Shown: positions 10,843 through 23,691 of the stretch, piece after piece | Layout of the letters: each line of letters starts with the position of its first letter | How positions within the stretch are numbered: the first letter of the stretch is position 1 | Source: Owenia fusiformis | Taxonomy: Eukaryota; Annelida; Polychaeta; Sabellida; Oweniidae | Reading direction: 5' to 3' | DNA length: 64,000 nt | Assembly: GCA_903813345.2 (NCBI GenBank) | Contig: CAIIXF020000004.1 | Span: forward strand, 3,861,525-3,925,524 | Position numbers and translations under genes: made by a program | Notes under the pieces: generated by a model | The model's input: only the letters and a program-made list of their open reading frames with translations | Told to the model about the DNA's origin: nothing | The model's database searches: none

Positions 10843-11691
10843 TCCATATGGAGATCATATGGAATCCACATGGAATTTACTCATATGAATCTGAGTGGCG
10901 TAAGCAGTCCATTAAGATGCACATGGGAATTTGATGGATGCACATGACTTAAAACAATGTAGATTCTCAGTGAATCAAACTTACATTTCAGTTCAGATTT
11001 AACAGGTTTGGGTTATTATTGTTTTTACATAACATACTTAAATGAGTATGAGAATATTTCCCTATATGAGGCCAAAGTAAGTTAACTCAATGTTTCAAGA
11101 CAATAGGCAAATGCAAATAATAACAGAGGGAGATAATAAATACATACATAAAATTCTATGTAATTCATAATCATGTCACATTTTTCAGGACAATACCTAA
11201 AATCTAAAAGATTTGTCTTATAATTTGGGCATTATAGGACTGCCCTAAATATATTGAGTGTGGTGATGCAAAACATGAAATTAAATTCCTTTGGCCTCAT
11301 ATATTTTTAAAAATCAATGTACATATAGTTGTACATTAATAATTAAGCCATGTTAAAGTCACTTGTACATCATGAACAAAGATTCAAAAGAGAAAGTACA
11401 TGTACTGTAGCTAGTTTGATAATATTCTTCAGTCTTAGGCTATAGGATATATATTAAGATATATATTAGATGTCTTTAATCTACGCATCTTAAAACTATC
11501 TATTTATCTGGTACTTCCTGCGTAGAACTTTTTTCTGGTTGCTCATGTATTTATTTGTGGTGTCTCTCTCTGAACGATGAATTTAGAATTTTTCAATACA
11601 TCTCTTCAACAAATCTTCTGTGAGTAAATTCAGTTAGAGGACAGTTCAACTGTAGAGTACAATGTTTAAAAATAATGTTGATCTTTCCACA

Positions 11692-14600
11692 TTAAAGAGA
11701 TAAGGACACTTTTGGGCCTTCTTGTTCATTTTTGATATATTTTCCTGAACTTTCAATTTCAACTTCTTGTAGGGTTCGACCGAATTCTGATTCTGAGTCA
11801 GATTTATTTCTGCGCTTTTCACATCGCTGTACACATGGAATAAAGAACAGCATGAAACCGCTAATGGCAATCATTGCCCCGCAGATCCAAAATGAGGCGT
11901 CATAACTTCCTGTTCCATCATAAACCCATCCTAGAAATATATACAAGAAGTCCATTTAAGTTCTAAGTCATAATGTAATTATGGTGTTTTCTTCTCAAAA
12001 CTAAATTGTACAAAATGAAATCTACAACAATATAAAATCAGTCAATGTTTTACCTGTAAAATATGTGTATTACATAATACTCTACTTATTCTATTGTAGT
12101 CTATGATGTCATAATTAAAGAAATCTTTGTCAGTTGCTTAAAAGATTTTCATAATAAATCAAAACTATATATAAATCATTATAATATCAGATGTATAAAG
12201 CACTTTGATTAAAATACAATATGGTTACTAATATGATAGTATATTACATTGAAAATAAGTTTAACTGATATAGAAATTAGAAATATCTCAACTTCATAAA
12301 ATAAGATGTCACTCAATGCTTATGTTATTATGTTGTTATTTTGTGGTTAAATGTAGCTTTACGTGATAAAGATTTTTTACGATTAGAATACCAATAAGCA
12401 ATGCAATAGATGAAATTTTGAAAATTTTATGTGAATATTTATACCTGATATACATTGTTCAAAATCAAATATTTTGTTCGAATTTTGTTGAAACAATGTT
12501 TCATGTTTACCAAAGCGACCTTAAAGCAATCCATTATGAATAATTTATTTCACAGTGAGTGCATTTATTGTGCCCATCGATTTTCCTCTGTTTTCATCCA
12601 GTATAACCAAGATCATGGCCACAAAATATCAGTTATTGTTGAAAAATAGTATAATTATTATGAAAGAAACTTAAAATATTCCAAAATCAAAATTTGACAT
12701 TTTTAATATGGTCTATTTTTTGGAAATTGCCACGATCTTGAGTCAAAACTGTAAATTAACGTACATAAAACTATATGTTCCACTGCCTTGCCATATTTCA
12801 TGAATCATGCTCGTATCTACCGACGATCAAATATAGGGAAGGGGGGCATATATGGGTGAGCATCTTACCTGCAATAGGAGGTCCCACAATGGTAGCAGCA
12901 CCTTGGAAGAGCAACAACAGACCAAATGAGTTGGTCAGTTAAAACAAAGGAAGGGGCAGGCATATGAGAGAACATCTTACCTGCAATAGGAGGTCCCACA
13001 ATGGTAGCAGCACCTTGGAAGAGCAACAACAAACCAAATGAGTTGGTCAGTTAAAACAAAGGAAGGGGCAGGCATATGAGAGAACATCTTACCTGCAATA
13101 GGAGGTCCCACAATGGTAGCAGCACCTTGGAAGAGCAACAACAAACCAAATGAGTTGGTCAGTTAAAACAAAGGAAGGGGCAGGCATATGAGAGAACATC
13201 TTACCTGCAATAGGAGGTCCCACAATGGTAGCAGCACCTTGGAAGAGCAACAACAAACCAAATGAGTTGGTCAGTTAAAACAAAGGAAGGGGCAGGCATA
13301 TGAGAGAACATCTTACCTGCAATAGGAGGTCCCACAATGGTAGCAGCACCTTGGAAGAGCAACAACAAACCAAATGAGTTGGTCAGTTAAAACAAAGGAA
13401 GGGGCAGGCATATGAGAGAACATCTTACCTGCAATAGGAGGTCCCACAATGGTAGCAGCACCTTGGAAGAGCAACAACAAACCAAATGAGTTGGTCAGTT
13501 TATCCAATCCCAGCAAATCTACCAGAACAACTGATGTCAGAGATACATACACACCTAAAGTATAAAAGTATACAATTATTGACCTGCTCATGAGGTTGAT
13601 TGGTATAATTATATATCTATCATCCCAAAGACTATAAATCAACACATTTTCAACAAAAAAAGTTTTCGTCCGAATTATTATTATGATGTAGTTGAAAGCC
13701 CATGTTATTATGATGTCATGATCTGATGTCATATCCAGGATTTTCACCATCTTCTTAACAAAGGATGCTGTATACATGTAGCTGTATTGGTAATTATATA
13801 CACTTAAATTTATTGTGATGCCCTCTTATGAATGTGTACTAGTTAGTCTTATAGTTAGTGTTCGTCATTGGATCAGCTGATTATCATATACCTACTATCC
13901 AAGCAACATATTTTTTATACTGTATACACCCACAAGGGTGTCATGTAAAACCTTGTAAATAATACTATATATTAGAAAAAGAAAATAAAGCTGAATTGAA
14001 TTGATACATGTATGTAGTTACATACAATAGAGGTACAACAAAAAATGATTTTTCCAAATGTAACTGTTTGGATTTGCAGGTATTCACATGCAAAATGTCA
14101 TCAGCTGCCATTTGTTAGCTTAATGCCTCTTGCCAACCGCCGAACACTCAAAAATTCTGTTATAACAATATGTCATGACTTTTGTTGGTGAGAAATGGAA
14201 CCGAAAATGTGCTCACATTAATCAAGCATAAAAGTCGATTGTAAATAAAATAAAAAAACACTAACTTTTCGTTCCAATAATTTTGATAATTCTGTCGGAG
14301 AAGGCTAACAACTTTCAGGGTTCTTACCTATAAAAACTCCAAATGAAGCAGCGTAAACAATCAGCAGCTCATAAGTCCTGCAGAATGAGCTTAGAACAGT
14401 CAGTATTCCACATAGAGTTAGTGCAGAATTGTACAGCCATAATCTGTTAACGCACGGGCGATCACTCATCCAACCAAATATCAATCGCCCGAGCGTATTT
14501 GATATCCCTATAACTGAGATCAAAAAAGCTGCATTGTTCGATTCAACGCCCAAAAGCTCGGCTCTATCCGGGAGATATATATACGGGGCGTTGAAGCCTA

Positions 14601-17600
14601 TACTGGTAAAAAAGTTTGATATTGCAAACATTAAAAATGTCATGTCTTTTAATAGGGATAGATCCATCATATTTCTTAATGTATCCTTCATTTCGTTAGA
14701 ACAGCACGATTTTTGTTCTTCCTCATGAGGGATTGATGTTATACTGCGACTGTAAAGATTCGGGTTGGATTTGTAAGCCGGAATGTTCAACAGACTTGCA
14801 TTGTAGAATATATCCTTACGATACATAGGCCCGAGGCTGGTGTTCGATGCATGATGTTGATGATGCGTCGCGGATATTGATTTTCCAGGTTGTCGACGGT
14901 TAAGGCTATGCCACATTCGCTCATCGAGGCTCCTGATTGTGCCGTTTGTTTCAGTGAGAGGTGCTTTGTTTAGTTCACAATGGGATCGACTGATTAACTG
15001 AAAATGCTTGGGATTAATTCCATTTGGTTTATTCAGAGCTAAGTCATCTTCTGATTTTTCTGAGGTGACGGTTATTTCAACCTCCGGCAATACCAGACTG
15101 CCATTTTTAAGTTCACCATTCTGAGCTATTGTCAAAGGCGATTTTTCATCTTTGGACCCGGTTTCTGTTGACTTATCCCGTTTTCTTTTTTTTGACTCAA
15201 GGGGTCTGAAAAGGGCTCCACAGAGTATACAATTCAAAATGAGTCCCGCTTGTATTAATATTGCACCCCTCCAGCCGTACAAATCCAACAGCCATTTTGA
15301 TAATGGCGCAAATATAAATGTTCCAACACCTGAGCCGCATACTGCAATTCCCGTCGCAAAAGCACGTCGTTTTTCAAAGTAGTACCCTACGCTGACAATA
15401 GCAGGGAGGTATATCAGTCCAAATCCAAGACCTGCAAATACAGTAATTCAATCTTAAATTTAATAATTCTGGTTAGTCTGGAAATTAAATGTACAAGGGC
15501 TGTCCAATAAACAATAACACCTCTATTTATTGAACAAGCCCTAGTACTTGTACTTTAAATGCATTCAACATTTGTGAATCGGACAGTGATTCACCAAATG
15601 GGTTCCTTTTTGTGAATCGTTTACTTCAAATTCTACTCCCATTTAAAAATGGGTCTCTATTGTAGAATTTTCCAAACAAAGGACATAAAACTGTTTTATC
15701 AGGGTTTTTGAAATAATATTTTTGTCAATTTTTAGATTCATTCCTGAGTTGATGTCAACTACCCGCAGCTGGTTTACCAAATTAGACTTGTAAAATATAT
15801 TTGTTCTAGATCTCGACTATTGCTAACACTGAAGGAGAAAGAAGATTTATCAAGGTTCTACTAACTTAACTCAAGGTCATCAAATGATAAAAGCATGCGG
15901 TAACAATCAGACAAATATATTTAGATCAAAAAATGTCTGATGGCCTGACTTTGGTGAAATTTAGGGATGCTGTCAAATAATTATCAGTTGTGGAAAAATA
16001 AAATAATTTTGCTATGGTTTGCTCCCTCCTCTCATGATATAAAATTTTAAATGTTAATTTTTCCTTCACTTGAATATTCAAAAGTGTGACACACTTCGTT
16101 AAAAAACATCATATTATATCCATGGATGTATAGTGCCAGTTTGCCTGGTACGCACAGGCGTATCAGATGGTTGCATCAGATCACTCCAAATACAACCAAA
16201 TTTTGAAGTTTTCATGGGGGAGAGCCCCAGACCCCCTTAAGGCGCGATTTCCCTTCAATCAACTTGATTTCTCGCTGTTGCGTACTACTCCTAAAAATAG
16301 CGCTATGCCCATGATATCCCCTCCCTATAACACAATTAACTTCTTCCCTGTTGATTGGCATTATCCCTAACTAAATCCAGGGACCAAAAAATCTATTATA
16401 CATTCATTACTAATGTAGCAATTTAAGGTACATCTATTTAAAAGTCACATTCTTATAGATGACAATTTGAAAAAGGCATAGAAGGGGCTTTTGTATACAA
16501 ACAAAAAAGGCAAAAGTTCACCACGTGAGCTAGAAAGGCACAAATGGCAACATCTGGAACAAGCGATAAGTTCAATTGTATACACCTAAGCAAAGAACAC
16601 AAACTAATTTGTCAAAAAAAGAAGTTTTTTCAAGTAAATATGCCACAATAAGGACTTAGGAAATACCCTTTCCCATGTTGCTTTAATAAAACAATTGAAA
16701 AATTGGACATAGACATATCTCAACCTAATACTGCAATATTTAAAAGCATCGTGGTTATGTAACTGTGGTTTGAAAGTTGGTATATCAAAATCAGGGTTCT
16801 CATCAGGGAATTTTTAGATCCCAGATTTTCCACAGTATCGCGACTACACCTCCCCCAAGTGAGATCAGAAATATCCCATTAGTATACTTTTCAAAGATTA
16901 TCTTTTTATTTTAATCACAATATACATTTCTAAAAAGTTTCTGACTTCCTATTCCTTGTTTGTATCCAGTTTTATGTATTTTCCCAAAAGGTTTACCACA
17001 AATAATGTGACAAAAATGTAAAATTAGACTCCGGAAAAAACACTTTAGACTCTGGAAAGCTATTAGACTCTGGAGCAAGAGGGTCTAAAGACATCTCCTG
17101 AGTCTAAAAGCTTAGTGAGAACCCTGATAATCTAACCTATTCTCTCTTCACTCTAATTGTTTTTGTTTATACTACTATGTTATGTTATGTTAAACGGATG
17201 TTTTTCTAAGATACACACTTGCCTCATTCAACAAGTGTGGCAGTAAATAGCCATGAACTTTCACGGTATACGGTATAATATTTCCCATACTTTACTATAA
17301 ATGAAGCGTGGTATGTTGCCCCCCTCCCTTCTCCTTGTAGCCTGTACTTGTCATTTGGATTGACCAATTCTAACTTAACTCTAAATGAAGTGTGGTATGT
17401 TGCCCCCCCCCCTTGTCTAGCAATTCTAACTTAACTCTAAATGAAGCGTGGTATGGTGCCCCCCTCCTTGTCTAGCTATTCTAACTTAACTCTAAATGAA
17501 GAGTGGTATGTTGCCCCCCCCCCCCTCCTTGTCTAGCAATTCTAACTTAACTCTAAATGAAGCGTGGTATGTTGCCCCCCTCCCTGTCTAGCAATTCTAA

Positions 17601-20600
17601 CTTAACTCTAAATGAAGCGTGGTATGTTGCTCCCCACTCCTTGTCTAGCAATTCTAACTTAACTCTAAATGAAGCGTGCTATGTTGCCCCCCCCCTCCTT
17701 GTCTAGCATTTCTAACTTAACTCTAAATGAAGCGTGCTATGTTGCCCCCCTCCTTGTCTAGCAATTCTAACTTAACTCTAAATGAAGTGTGGTATGCCCT
17801 CCTTGTTAAGCAATTCTAACTTAACTCTAAATGAAGCGTGGTATGTTGCCCCCTCCTTGTCTAGCAATTCTAACTTAACTCTAAATGAAGCATGGTATGT
17901 TGCCCCCCCTCCTTGTCTAGCAATTCTAACTTAACTCTAAATGAAGCATGGTAAGTTGCCCCCCCCTCCTTGTCTAGCAATTCTAACTTCACTGTAAATG
18001 AAGCGTGGTATGTTGCCCCCCCCCCTCCTTGTCTAGCCTATGTACTCGTCTTTTGTATAGAGCAATTACAAGAAAAGATAACGATAATTTGTTTCTAAAT
18101 GTCAGTTTAATTCATTCCTCGATCAATGATTACACATTCAAAGGTGCAGCCAGGATCTTATAATAATAGGTGAGGCAAATTATAGCAAGTTGAGGCAAAT
18201 TAAAGTGAGTTGAGGCAAATTAAAATAATCAGGGAGGCAAAAAGGTCTTTAAGGAATATCACATAGCCATTATACTTTATTTTTACAGTTTTCTTTTAAT
18301 TCAGAGTAAACATTATTTGGCAACACTTTGGTGAAGTATATCTGCCTAATGTTGCGCTATACCTCTACATATTTTTTCTACATTTAATTTGCATTTACTG
18401 CCACACTTTGGGCACCCCCACAAATTTGTGGGGGTGTTTTTTATGTTTTTCAAAAGTCTTATGACTTTTGTAAGACTTTTGAGTCATATTGTAGTTGTTT
18501 ACCTGACAAAAACAAACAAACATTAATCCGAAAATAACAACAGCCTCACTTAACTCAAACTCAATTGTGCTAAATAAGCTATTTTTGGATGACAAATTGT
18601 TGATACAAGATGTGAGTCACCTGTAAATGTATTTTAAAGGTCAGGTTGAACTTGTGCCGTTATTATACCGGCTTCAGAAGGATCTGAAGGGTATAAATAA
18701 CAGATAAATAACGGTCGAAGTGTTTATGGAGTAATAGGTGCAAAGGTTCAAATGTTGAGTACTCTGCAATACACCTTTGTACTTCAAAGGTATTTTAGTT
18801 TCAAAATTCAAGTTAACAAAGCTGTGCAAATACAGCTGTGGAACCAGCTGTAGGATGGACATGTTATATGGTGAATCAGTTAATGTGACAGGCAATATTA
18901 GACAAGGCATTAACATGCAAAATGTCACCACATGCCATTTGTTACAAATGCCAACCGCCGACTACCACCCACCGAATGCTGAACACTGTCAATAAAAAGT
19001 CAGATACCATAACAATTTGTCACCACTTGTGGTGGTGACTTAAAAACACAAAACCAATATCACCGCATTTATCTCATTACCAAAGTCTATTTATTATCTT
19101 TTGTAGGAAATTGTACGGAAAACATCACAGCATATTAAACTATGAAATATCCACAAGGTCATTCTGATACTCATAGCATCTTTCTGTTTCACCTGCATAT
19201 TGGGCTGAGAAGAATTGAGATGTCATGGTTTATCATGATGCCGCAAAGTGACTTTGAAAAATGTCAACCAATTTATATATAATTCTGTCAACCCTAATAT
19301 ACCAAACGCCTGACTCTATATTCAATTATACTATAATTATGACATAAAAATATAGATTTTGTTATTTATAAACATTTGGGGGATAATTAGAGAGAATGCA
19401 AAACGTTAAGTGAAAGAAAATTACATAATTACAACGAGGGATGTTTTTTAGAGTATGGTAAGATATATCTATTGTTTAAGAGCTTCGATCCTCTGAAGTA
19501 GAAAACACAAATATTAATCTAAAGTACAGATACTGAGTAGTGTTTTTAGACAAAAAGCTTTTATTTATGTATATAAAATATGAACTCTTTCTGTATCATT
19601 TTCAGTATCTTTTAGACTAAAAAATATTGTATATGCAAATATCACATTTCTAAAATTGAAACATACAATAGGTAATGATATATATTACAACTTCTTAAAG
19701 GGACATATTTGCATTGTCTTGTTTCTCTTAAAGGCACTTATCTGACATAATTGCTAGTGGTATATTTTGCAACTTCTTAAAGGGACATATTTCCATTATC
19801 TTGTTTTTCTTAAATGCACTTATCTGACATAATAAGTAGTGATATATTTTGCAACTTCTTAAAGGGATATATTTGCATCATCTTGTTTTTCTTAAAGGCA
19901 CTTATCTGACATAATTGCTAGTGATATATTTTGCAATTTCTTAAAGGAATATATTTGCATTATCTTGTATTTCTTAAAGGCACTTACCTGACATGATTCC
20001 AAATGAGAAGTAGAGAAAGTAGAGATTTGGAGCAAGTAGACTCAGCAGAAAGCCACCTGAAGCTATAATAGAACCAAGTATCGTCACAACACGGCAGCCA
20101 TATTTATTTGTAAGGGCACTTGCTATTGGACCTGTAAATATAGAAGAGTACATGTATAGCCTTGTTTAGCACAGTTCATAAAAAGCACAATCTAACATGG
20201 TAAATCGGTAATTGAAAAACTGAACACAATCAGTGAATAACACAATTTAGCACAATCAGTAAACGCACATTCACATATAACACAACTGAAGCACAATCTG
20301 TATAGAATACAACTATAGCTATAGCAGAATCAGTTTAAGATACAATTTAGAACAATCTGTAAATCATACAATTGAGCCCAATCAGTGTGGAACACAATTT
20401 ACTTATGATTGATCAAAAGAAACTTTATGCAATGACAAAAAAAGTAGCTAGGGTAACATTCACAAATTCAACTGTCGGCTGACAATTTAACCTACTTTTA
20501 TGGCCAGCTCATTTCATTTTAATACGAATAGTACCTGTCCTTGTTTCATTCATATTTAAATGACATGGCCATAAATTAGTTGGTTAAATTCTCAGTCGAC

Positions 20601-23598
20601 AGCCGGCAGTTGAATTTGTGAATTCTTACTTAGAGGGCCCTAAAGAAAAATTGATGTAAACAACTCATTATTGAAAACTATCCAAATTTTTAACTGTCAA
20701 AACTATTTAGGTACATGTAATATTAATAGCGAGTTTAACAAACAAAAGATATTAAAATTGTAAGACAGGTATGTTTATTTTTGAATGATGATTGATGTTA
20801 ATATACAATTGTACGTTAATTTAAAAAAAACAAAAAAAAACAAAAAACTCATTATTGAAACTAGGCCTTCAGAGTTCAAGACAATACTTCTTTGGATTTA
20901 CAAAAATAGAAATAATGGGACAAAAAAAATTAGCATGCAATCAGCTACTGTTTTTTATCAATAATATTGATCAACTCATTTTTGTATCAGAACAAGAATT
21001 ACTTTTGCGGTTGTCACTCAATCAAATGCTATTTCATCAATAAATTAATAAATATTCATTAATTTGGTTCTGAATCAAAAAACAATTTTTAGTTGCATTA
21101 ATAGAACTATTAGAAATGTAAAGTCCCTGGGTAAATAACCTTGCTTTTAAATTAGTTTAAAAATAAGCAATGCTATATAATTATAAAAAATACTCATTGC
21201 TACTCGATATAATACTGATTTGCCGACCTTCAAAAAAGATGACCTTATACAAAAGTCAGATAATATTTAATTTTGAACAGTTATCCACTACAGTTAATGA
21301 GTTAATATTAATATAAATTATGTTCTAAAACTCAAATCTCATAACTTAAGACAACAAAGTGACTTTGATCATAAACTTTTTGACTTTTGATGTTTTCGTT
21401 TATATTAATCTCTCTGAAGATGGCTAAGTTGCCCTTTGTGGTTCTTTGTGGTTTTAGTTTGCATTTTGTGGTTTTGTATCACCTACAGAAAAAGTAACTC
21501 TATTTATCTACCCCTCCCAATTCATTAAGCCCAACATATACCAATGGGGCACGGTAAGACTCCATGCACTGATCATTGCCTGGGACCTTATGACAAGCCC
21601 TCCCCAACTCATTAGCCCAACATACACCAATGGGGCACGGTGAGACTCCATGCACTGATCATTGCCTGGGACCTTATGACAAGCCCCTTCCAACTCATTA
21701 GCCCAACATACACCAATGGGGCATGGTGAGACTCCATAGTCATACACTGATCATTGCCTGGGACCTTATGACAAGCCCCTCCCAATTCATTAAGCCCAAC
21801 ATACACCAATGGGGCACGGTGAGACTCCATACACTGTACATTGCCTGGGACCTAATGACAAGGCCCATGGGACTCTGTGAGAGATACTGAAGCTCAGTAA
21901 AGCACTACTGAGTCCCATGGGTTTCATGGGGCAAAGTCCCACAGAGTCCCATCGAGAATGAACATGTACATTTTTCCATGGGTATCTTAATGATCTTAAA
22001 TGCATCTTTCATGACCTAATTAGCCTAACTGAAGTTTAACCACTTACCTTCAGAAAATATCTCACAATTTGACCTCTTGGGTTATCTTTGTCAATGAGTG
22101 GCATGATTTATAAAATTTACGAGATTTCAAGAGGGTTTTAAATCTGAACCACATGTTTAACATGTGTCTTTTGACAAATCAGCTGATTTTACAAATATAT
22201 TAAGTACGTATTTACTGTTAGTTAATGTATTTTTATTTGTCATACAAAAGAAAAAGTAAAAACTAAACGAAAACTAAAATTAAGATTCCCCTGAAAATAT
22301 ATTAGAAAAAATTGCCTTAAAAATTGTTTAACTGTTACATACTGAGACTAAAAGTTCATAAATATTCTGGGGATGTCGATTAAGGTCAATCTGTATGTTT
22401 GGGATTTTTATGCAGTCCTCATTGAAGTCACTACACATGTTATTTTCAGGAATGAATTAATAAATCATCTCATATATGTAGTCTACATCTTTCACATTCG
22501 CACAAAGAGTGCGCTAATAAAAATTCCGAAACAATACAGATTGACCTTAAATTCTCCTTGAAGAAAATACTAATTAAAAATTAGAGGGATAGTTAGTCTG
22601 GTAAAAAGGCCCTGCGCCTCACTCCCTATCTATTTTTTCTCCACAAGGAGGTATGTAAGAGGGGGTCACAAGAGATTATTATTCAAGCAAAATTATTATA
22701 GGTATAGGTATACTGTACTGTAAATTCAAATTGGATTCTACTTTGTTACTGCAATTGTTTGAAACTTGTTATTTACTGTCTTTCAATGTCAAGTTCTAAG
22801 TTAAAGTGCTCACCATAAATAAATGACACCTGAATTTGCTGAAGTGTGGATTTCCCATGTTAAAATAAAGAGAATTTTCAAGTGACCAATGACCATACAT
22901 TAGTAGTTGAGAGTATACAAAATGTAAAATATACAAAACCTAAGGGATGTGTATCTAGACATTATTGGAAAGTATGAAGTCTAAAATAACCATGATCTGG
23001 GAATGGTGATAGAAAATCAAGATGTCAATTATTTATGGTGAGCACTGTATCTCTAAACTGTAGTTCAAAAACCACAAAAATTCATCTGGTAAATGAAAAA
23101 AAATTGGTAAATCTTTCTGGTAGTTTTTTATTCATTTAGAACAGACATCACTTTAACTTCCATTTCTAGCACCCTTATGAGACCTTTTCACCATTATGAT
23201 AACTGTGTACCCTTATGAGAATTTTGCACCCCCATGAGATAAAACTCCTCAAGAAATGAACACAGTGTACTTTAATAAATCAAGTACTCACCTGAGCTTA
23301 AAGTAACACCAACGACCAGAGACCCCACCCAGGCAGTCTCTCCCTTTCCCCCTTTGAATTCATGCAGGAACTCAATGTAGAATATTCCGAATGAATAAAC
23401 GACTCCATCTGCGATTATATGTACCATGAATGATGCAAATACCACCATCCAACCCCATCCGCCATCTGGTGGAATCGGCAAGTCTGACACACTGCCATCT
23501 TTTGACGAAACACTGGTGCCATCTGTTGGCAGTGGTACAGCTTCCTTCACATCGCCTTTGCTATTTTTCACAGGTTTTAATTCAGCATCGTTAGACAT
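11692..23598 (-). CDS. Monocarboxylate transporter-like protein (SLC16 family, MCT12/14-like), 639 aa, five coding exons
   Basis: Coding exons, 5' to 3' on the minus strand: 23,598-23,292; 20,131-19,988; 15,431-14,328; 13,554-13,429; 11,930-11,692. All introns are GT-AG in phase 1, and the joined frame (1,920 nt) is open. This is a 12-helix major-facilitator transporter of the plasma membrane. Residues 45-50 are the SLC16 signature DGGWGW before TM1. Exon 2 gives TM2-TM3, and exon 3 has [19 protein letters not shown] (the TM4-5 region), a ~200-residue cytosolic loop and TM7-10. Exon 4 is [20 protein letters not shown], and exon 5 has TM12 and a short acidic tail. The Arg of TLGRLIFGW fits the TM8 Arg of MCTs, but the partner Asp of the proton-coupled MCT1-4 is not visible, so substrate and coupling are unknown. 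The MCT12/14 likeness is judged by eye. Loop length and helices are complete, so the gene appears functional. Confidence 0.93.
11931..12833 (-). other. Transporter intron 4, unique part
   Basis: AT-rich intronic sequence with no conserved block that I recognise. A 64-codon plus-strand frame at 12,455-12,649 has no domain. Confidence 0.5.
12834..13503 (-). repeat. 112-bp tandem array amplifying the exon 4 splice-donor region (six units)
   Basis: The 3' ~73 nt of coding exon 4, its GT donor and ~39 nt of intron are repeated with a constant period of 112 bp. Donor dinucleotides (minus strand) are at 13,427-28, 13,315-16, 13,203-04, 13,091-92, 12,979-80 and 12,867-68. Units 2-5 are virtually identical; the distal unit (12,834-12,945) is the most diverged. 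In the extra units the exon-derived part ends at ggtcagtt and continues as aaaac, so they lack the exon's 5' part and any acceptor. Six equivalent donors therefore compete for one acceptor. As 112 is not a multiple of three, use of a distal donor would shift the frame. Confidence 0.95.
13555..14327 (-). other. Transporter intron 3
   Basis: Intronic sequence containing a degenerate family B repeat at 14,080-14,195; otherwise nothing recognised. Confidence 0.6.
14080..14195 (+). repeat. Family B interspersed repeat (degenerate)
   Basis: Family B is a ~130-160 bp MITE-like repeat. It starts with gcaaaatgtcaccacctgcc and ends with atgtcaccacttgtggtggt followed by gacata, so ATGTCACCAC and its complement form the ends. 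This copy keeps catgcaaaatgtcatcagct, gccatttgtta, aaccgccgaacac and aacaatatgtcatgac; its right end has decayed. Confidence 0.6.
16128..16325 (+). repeat. Family D interspersed repeat
   Basis: Shares with 28,232-28,447 the words ggtacgcacaggc, cagatggttgca, ctccaaatacaaccaaattt, gagccccagaccccc and the end aaaatagcgctatgccc. The two copies are in the same orientation and about 75% alike by eye. Origin unknown. Confidence 0.7.
17285..18045. repeat. Minisatellite, ~55-62 bp unit with C-runs
   Basis: About twelve units of ctaacttaactctaaatgaa, gcgtggtatgttg, a run of 5-11 C, then tccttgtctagcaatt. Length differences come mainly from the C-run. It lies in the large intron of the transporter gene. 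Confidence 0.9.
18892..19042 (+). repeat. Family B interspersed repeat
   Basis: Good copy: it begins acaaggcattaacatgcaaa, ends cttgtggtggtgactta, and has several internal ccgaatgctgaacac-like words. Its ends pair as short inverted repeats. Confidence 0.75.
19660..19990 (-). repeat. 82-bp tandem array abutting the exon 2 splice donor
   Basis: The exon 2 boundary (plus strand cacttacctgacatgatt at 19,981) is repeated as cacttatctgacataatt at 19,899, 19,817 and 19,735, a constant 82-bp step. Each unit carries ~10 nt of exon end and ~72 nt of intron. In the three extra units the donor GT is AT on the coding strand, so they are dead donors. Same gene and same kind of segment as the 112-bp array, but a different exon. 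Confidence 0.85.
20457..20630. repeat. Foldback element (arms ~60 bp)
   Basis: The left arm begins attcacaaattcaactgtcg and the right arm ends gcagttgaatttgtgaattc. Inner paired words are ctgacaatttaacc/ggttaaattctcag and tatggcca/tggccata. A MITE-sized palindrome in intron 1. Confidence 0.75.
21510..21870. repeat. Tandem array, ~83-90 bp unit, four copies
   Basis: The unit contains cccaacatacaccaatgggg, cacggtgagactccat, actgatcattgcctgggacc and ttatgacaagcccctccca. Copies differ by small indels. Open frames on the minus strand here are side effects of the repeat. Confidence 0.88.
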
Positions 23599-23687
23599 TA
23601 TTTTTGTGGTTTGAATAATGCTTGTATGGCTTAATATGAAGTGTGTTTTATAAGGACTCTTGTCCTTAATGTGATGGGTTCAACAAC
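23599..23687 (-). other. 5' UTR part of the transporter's first coding exon
   Basis: A splice acceptor (gatattttcag on the minus strand, AG at 23,688-23,689) begins this exon 89 nt before the ATG. There must therefore be at least one upstream non-coding exon and the promoter lies farther away (above 23.7 kb). I cannot identify that exon. Confidence 0.7.
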
Positions 23688-23691
23688 CTGA

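Larger units (their letters stand above)
15432..19654 (-). other. Transporter intron 2 (with repeats listed separately)
   Basis: This is a ~4.6-kb intron holding the family D repeat at 16.1 kb, a long minisatellite at 17.3-18.0 kb and a family B repeat at 18.9 kb. Remaining parts are AT-rich with no supported feature. A perfect short hairpin, cacccccacaaatttgtggg followed by ggtg, sits at 18,411-18,434. Confidence 0.6.
20132..23291 (-). other. Transporter intron 1
   Basis: Intronic DNA with a foldback at 20.46 kb and a tandem array at 21.5 kb. From 20.17 to 20.40 kb there are irregular repeats of cacaat(c/t)agtnnn and aacacaat. The rest is AT-rich without support for any gene. Confidence 0.6.

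Noticed and set aside
12834-13503. Regular 112-bp array considered as CRISPR-like or as duplicated full exons
   Set aside because: Eukaryotic context and no unique spacers; the units lack a splice acceptor, so they are donor-edge duplications and not whole exons.
21508-22005. Overlapping minus-strand frames of 71-79 codons
   Set aside because: Products of the ~86-bp tandem array; the same peptides repeat because of the array.
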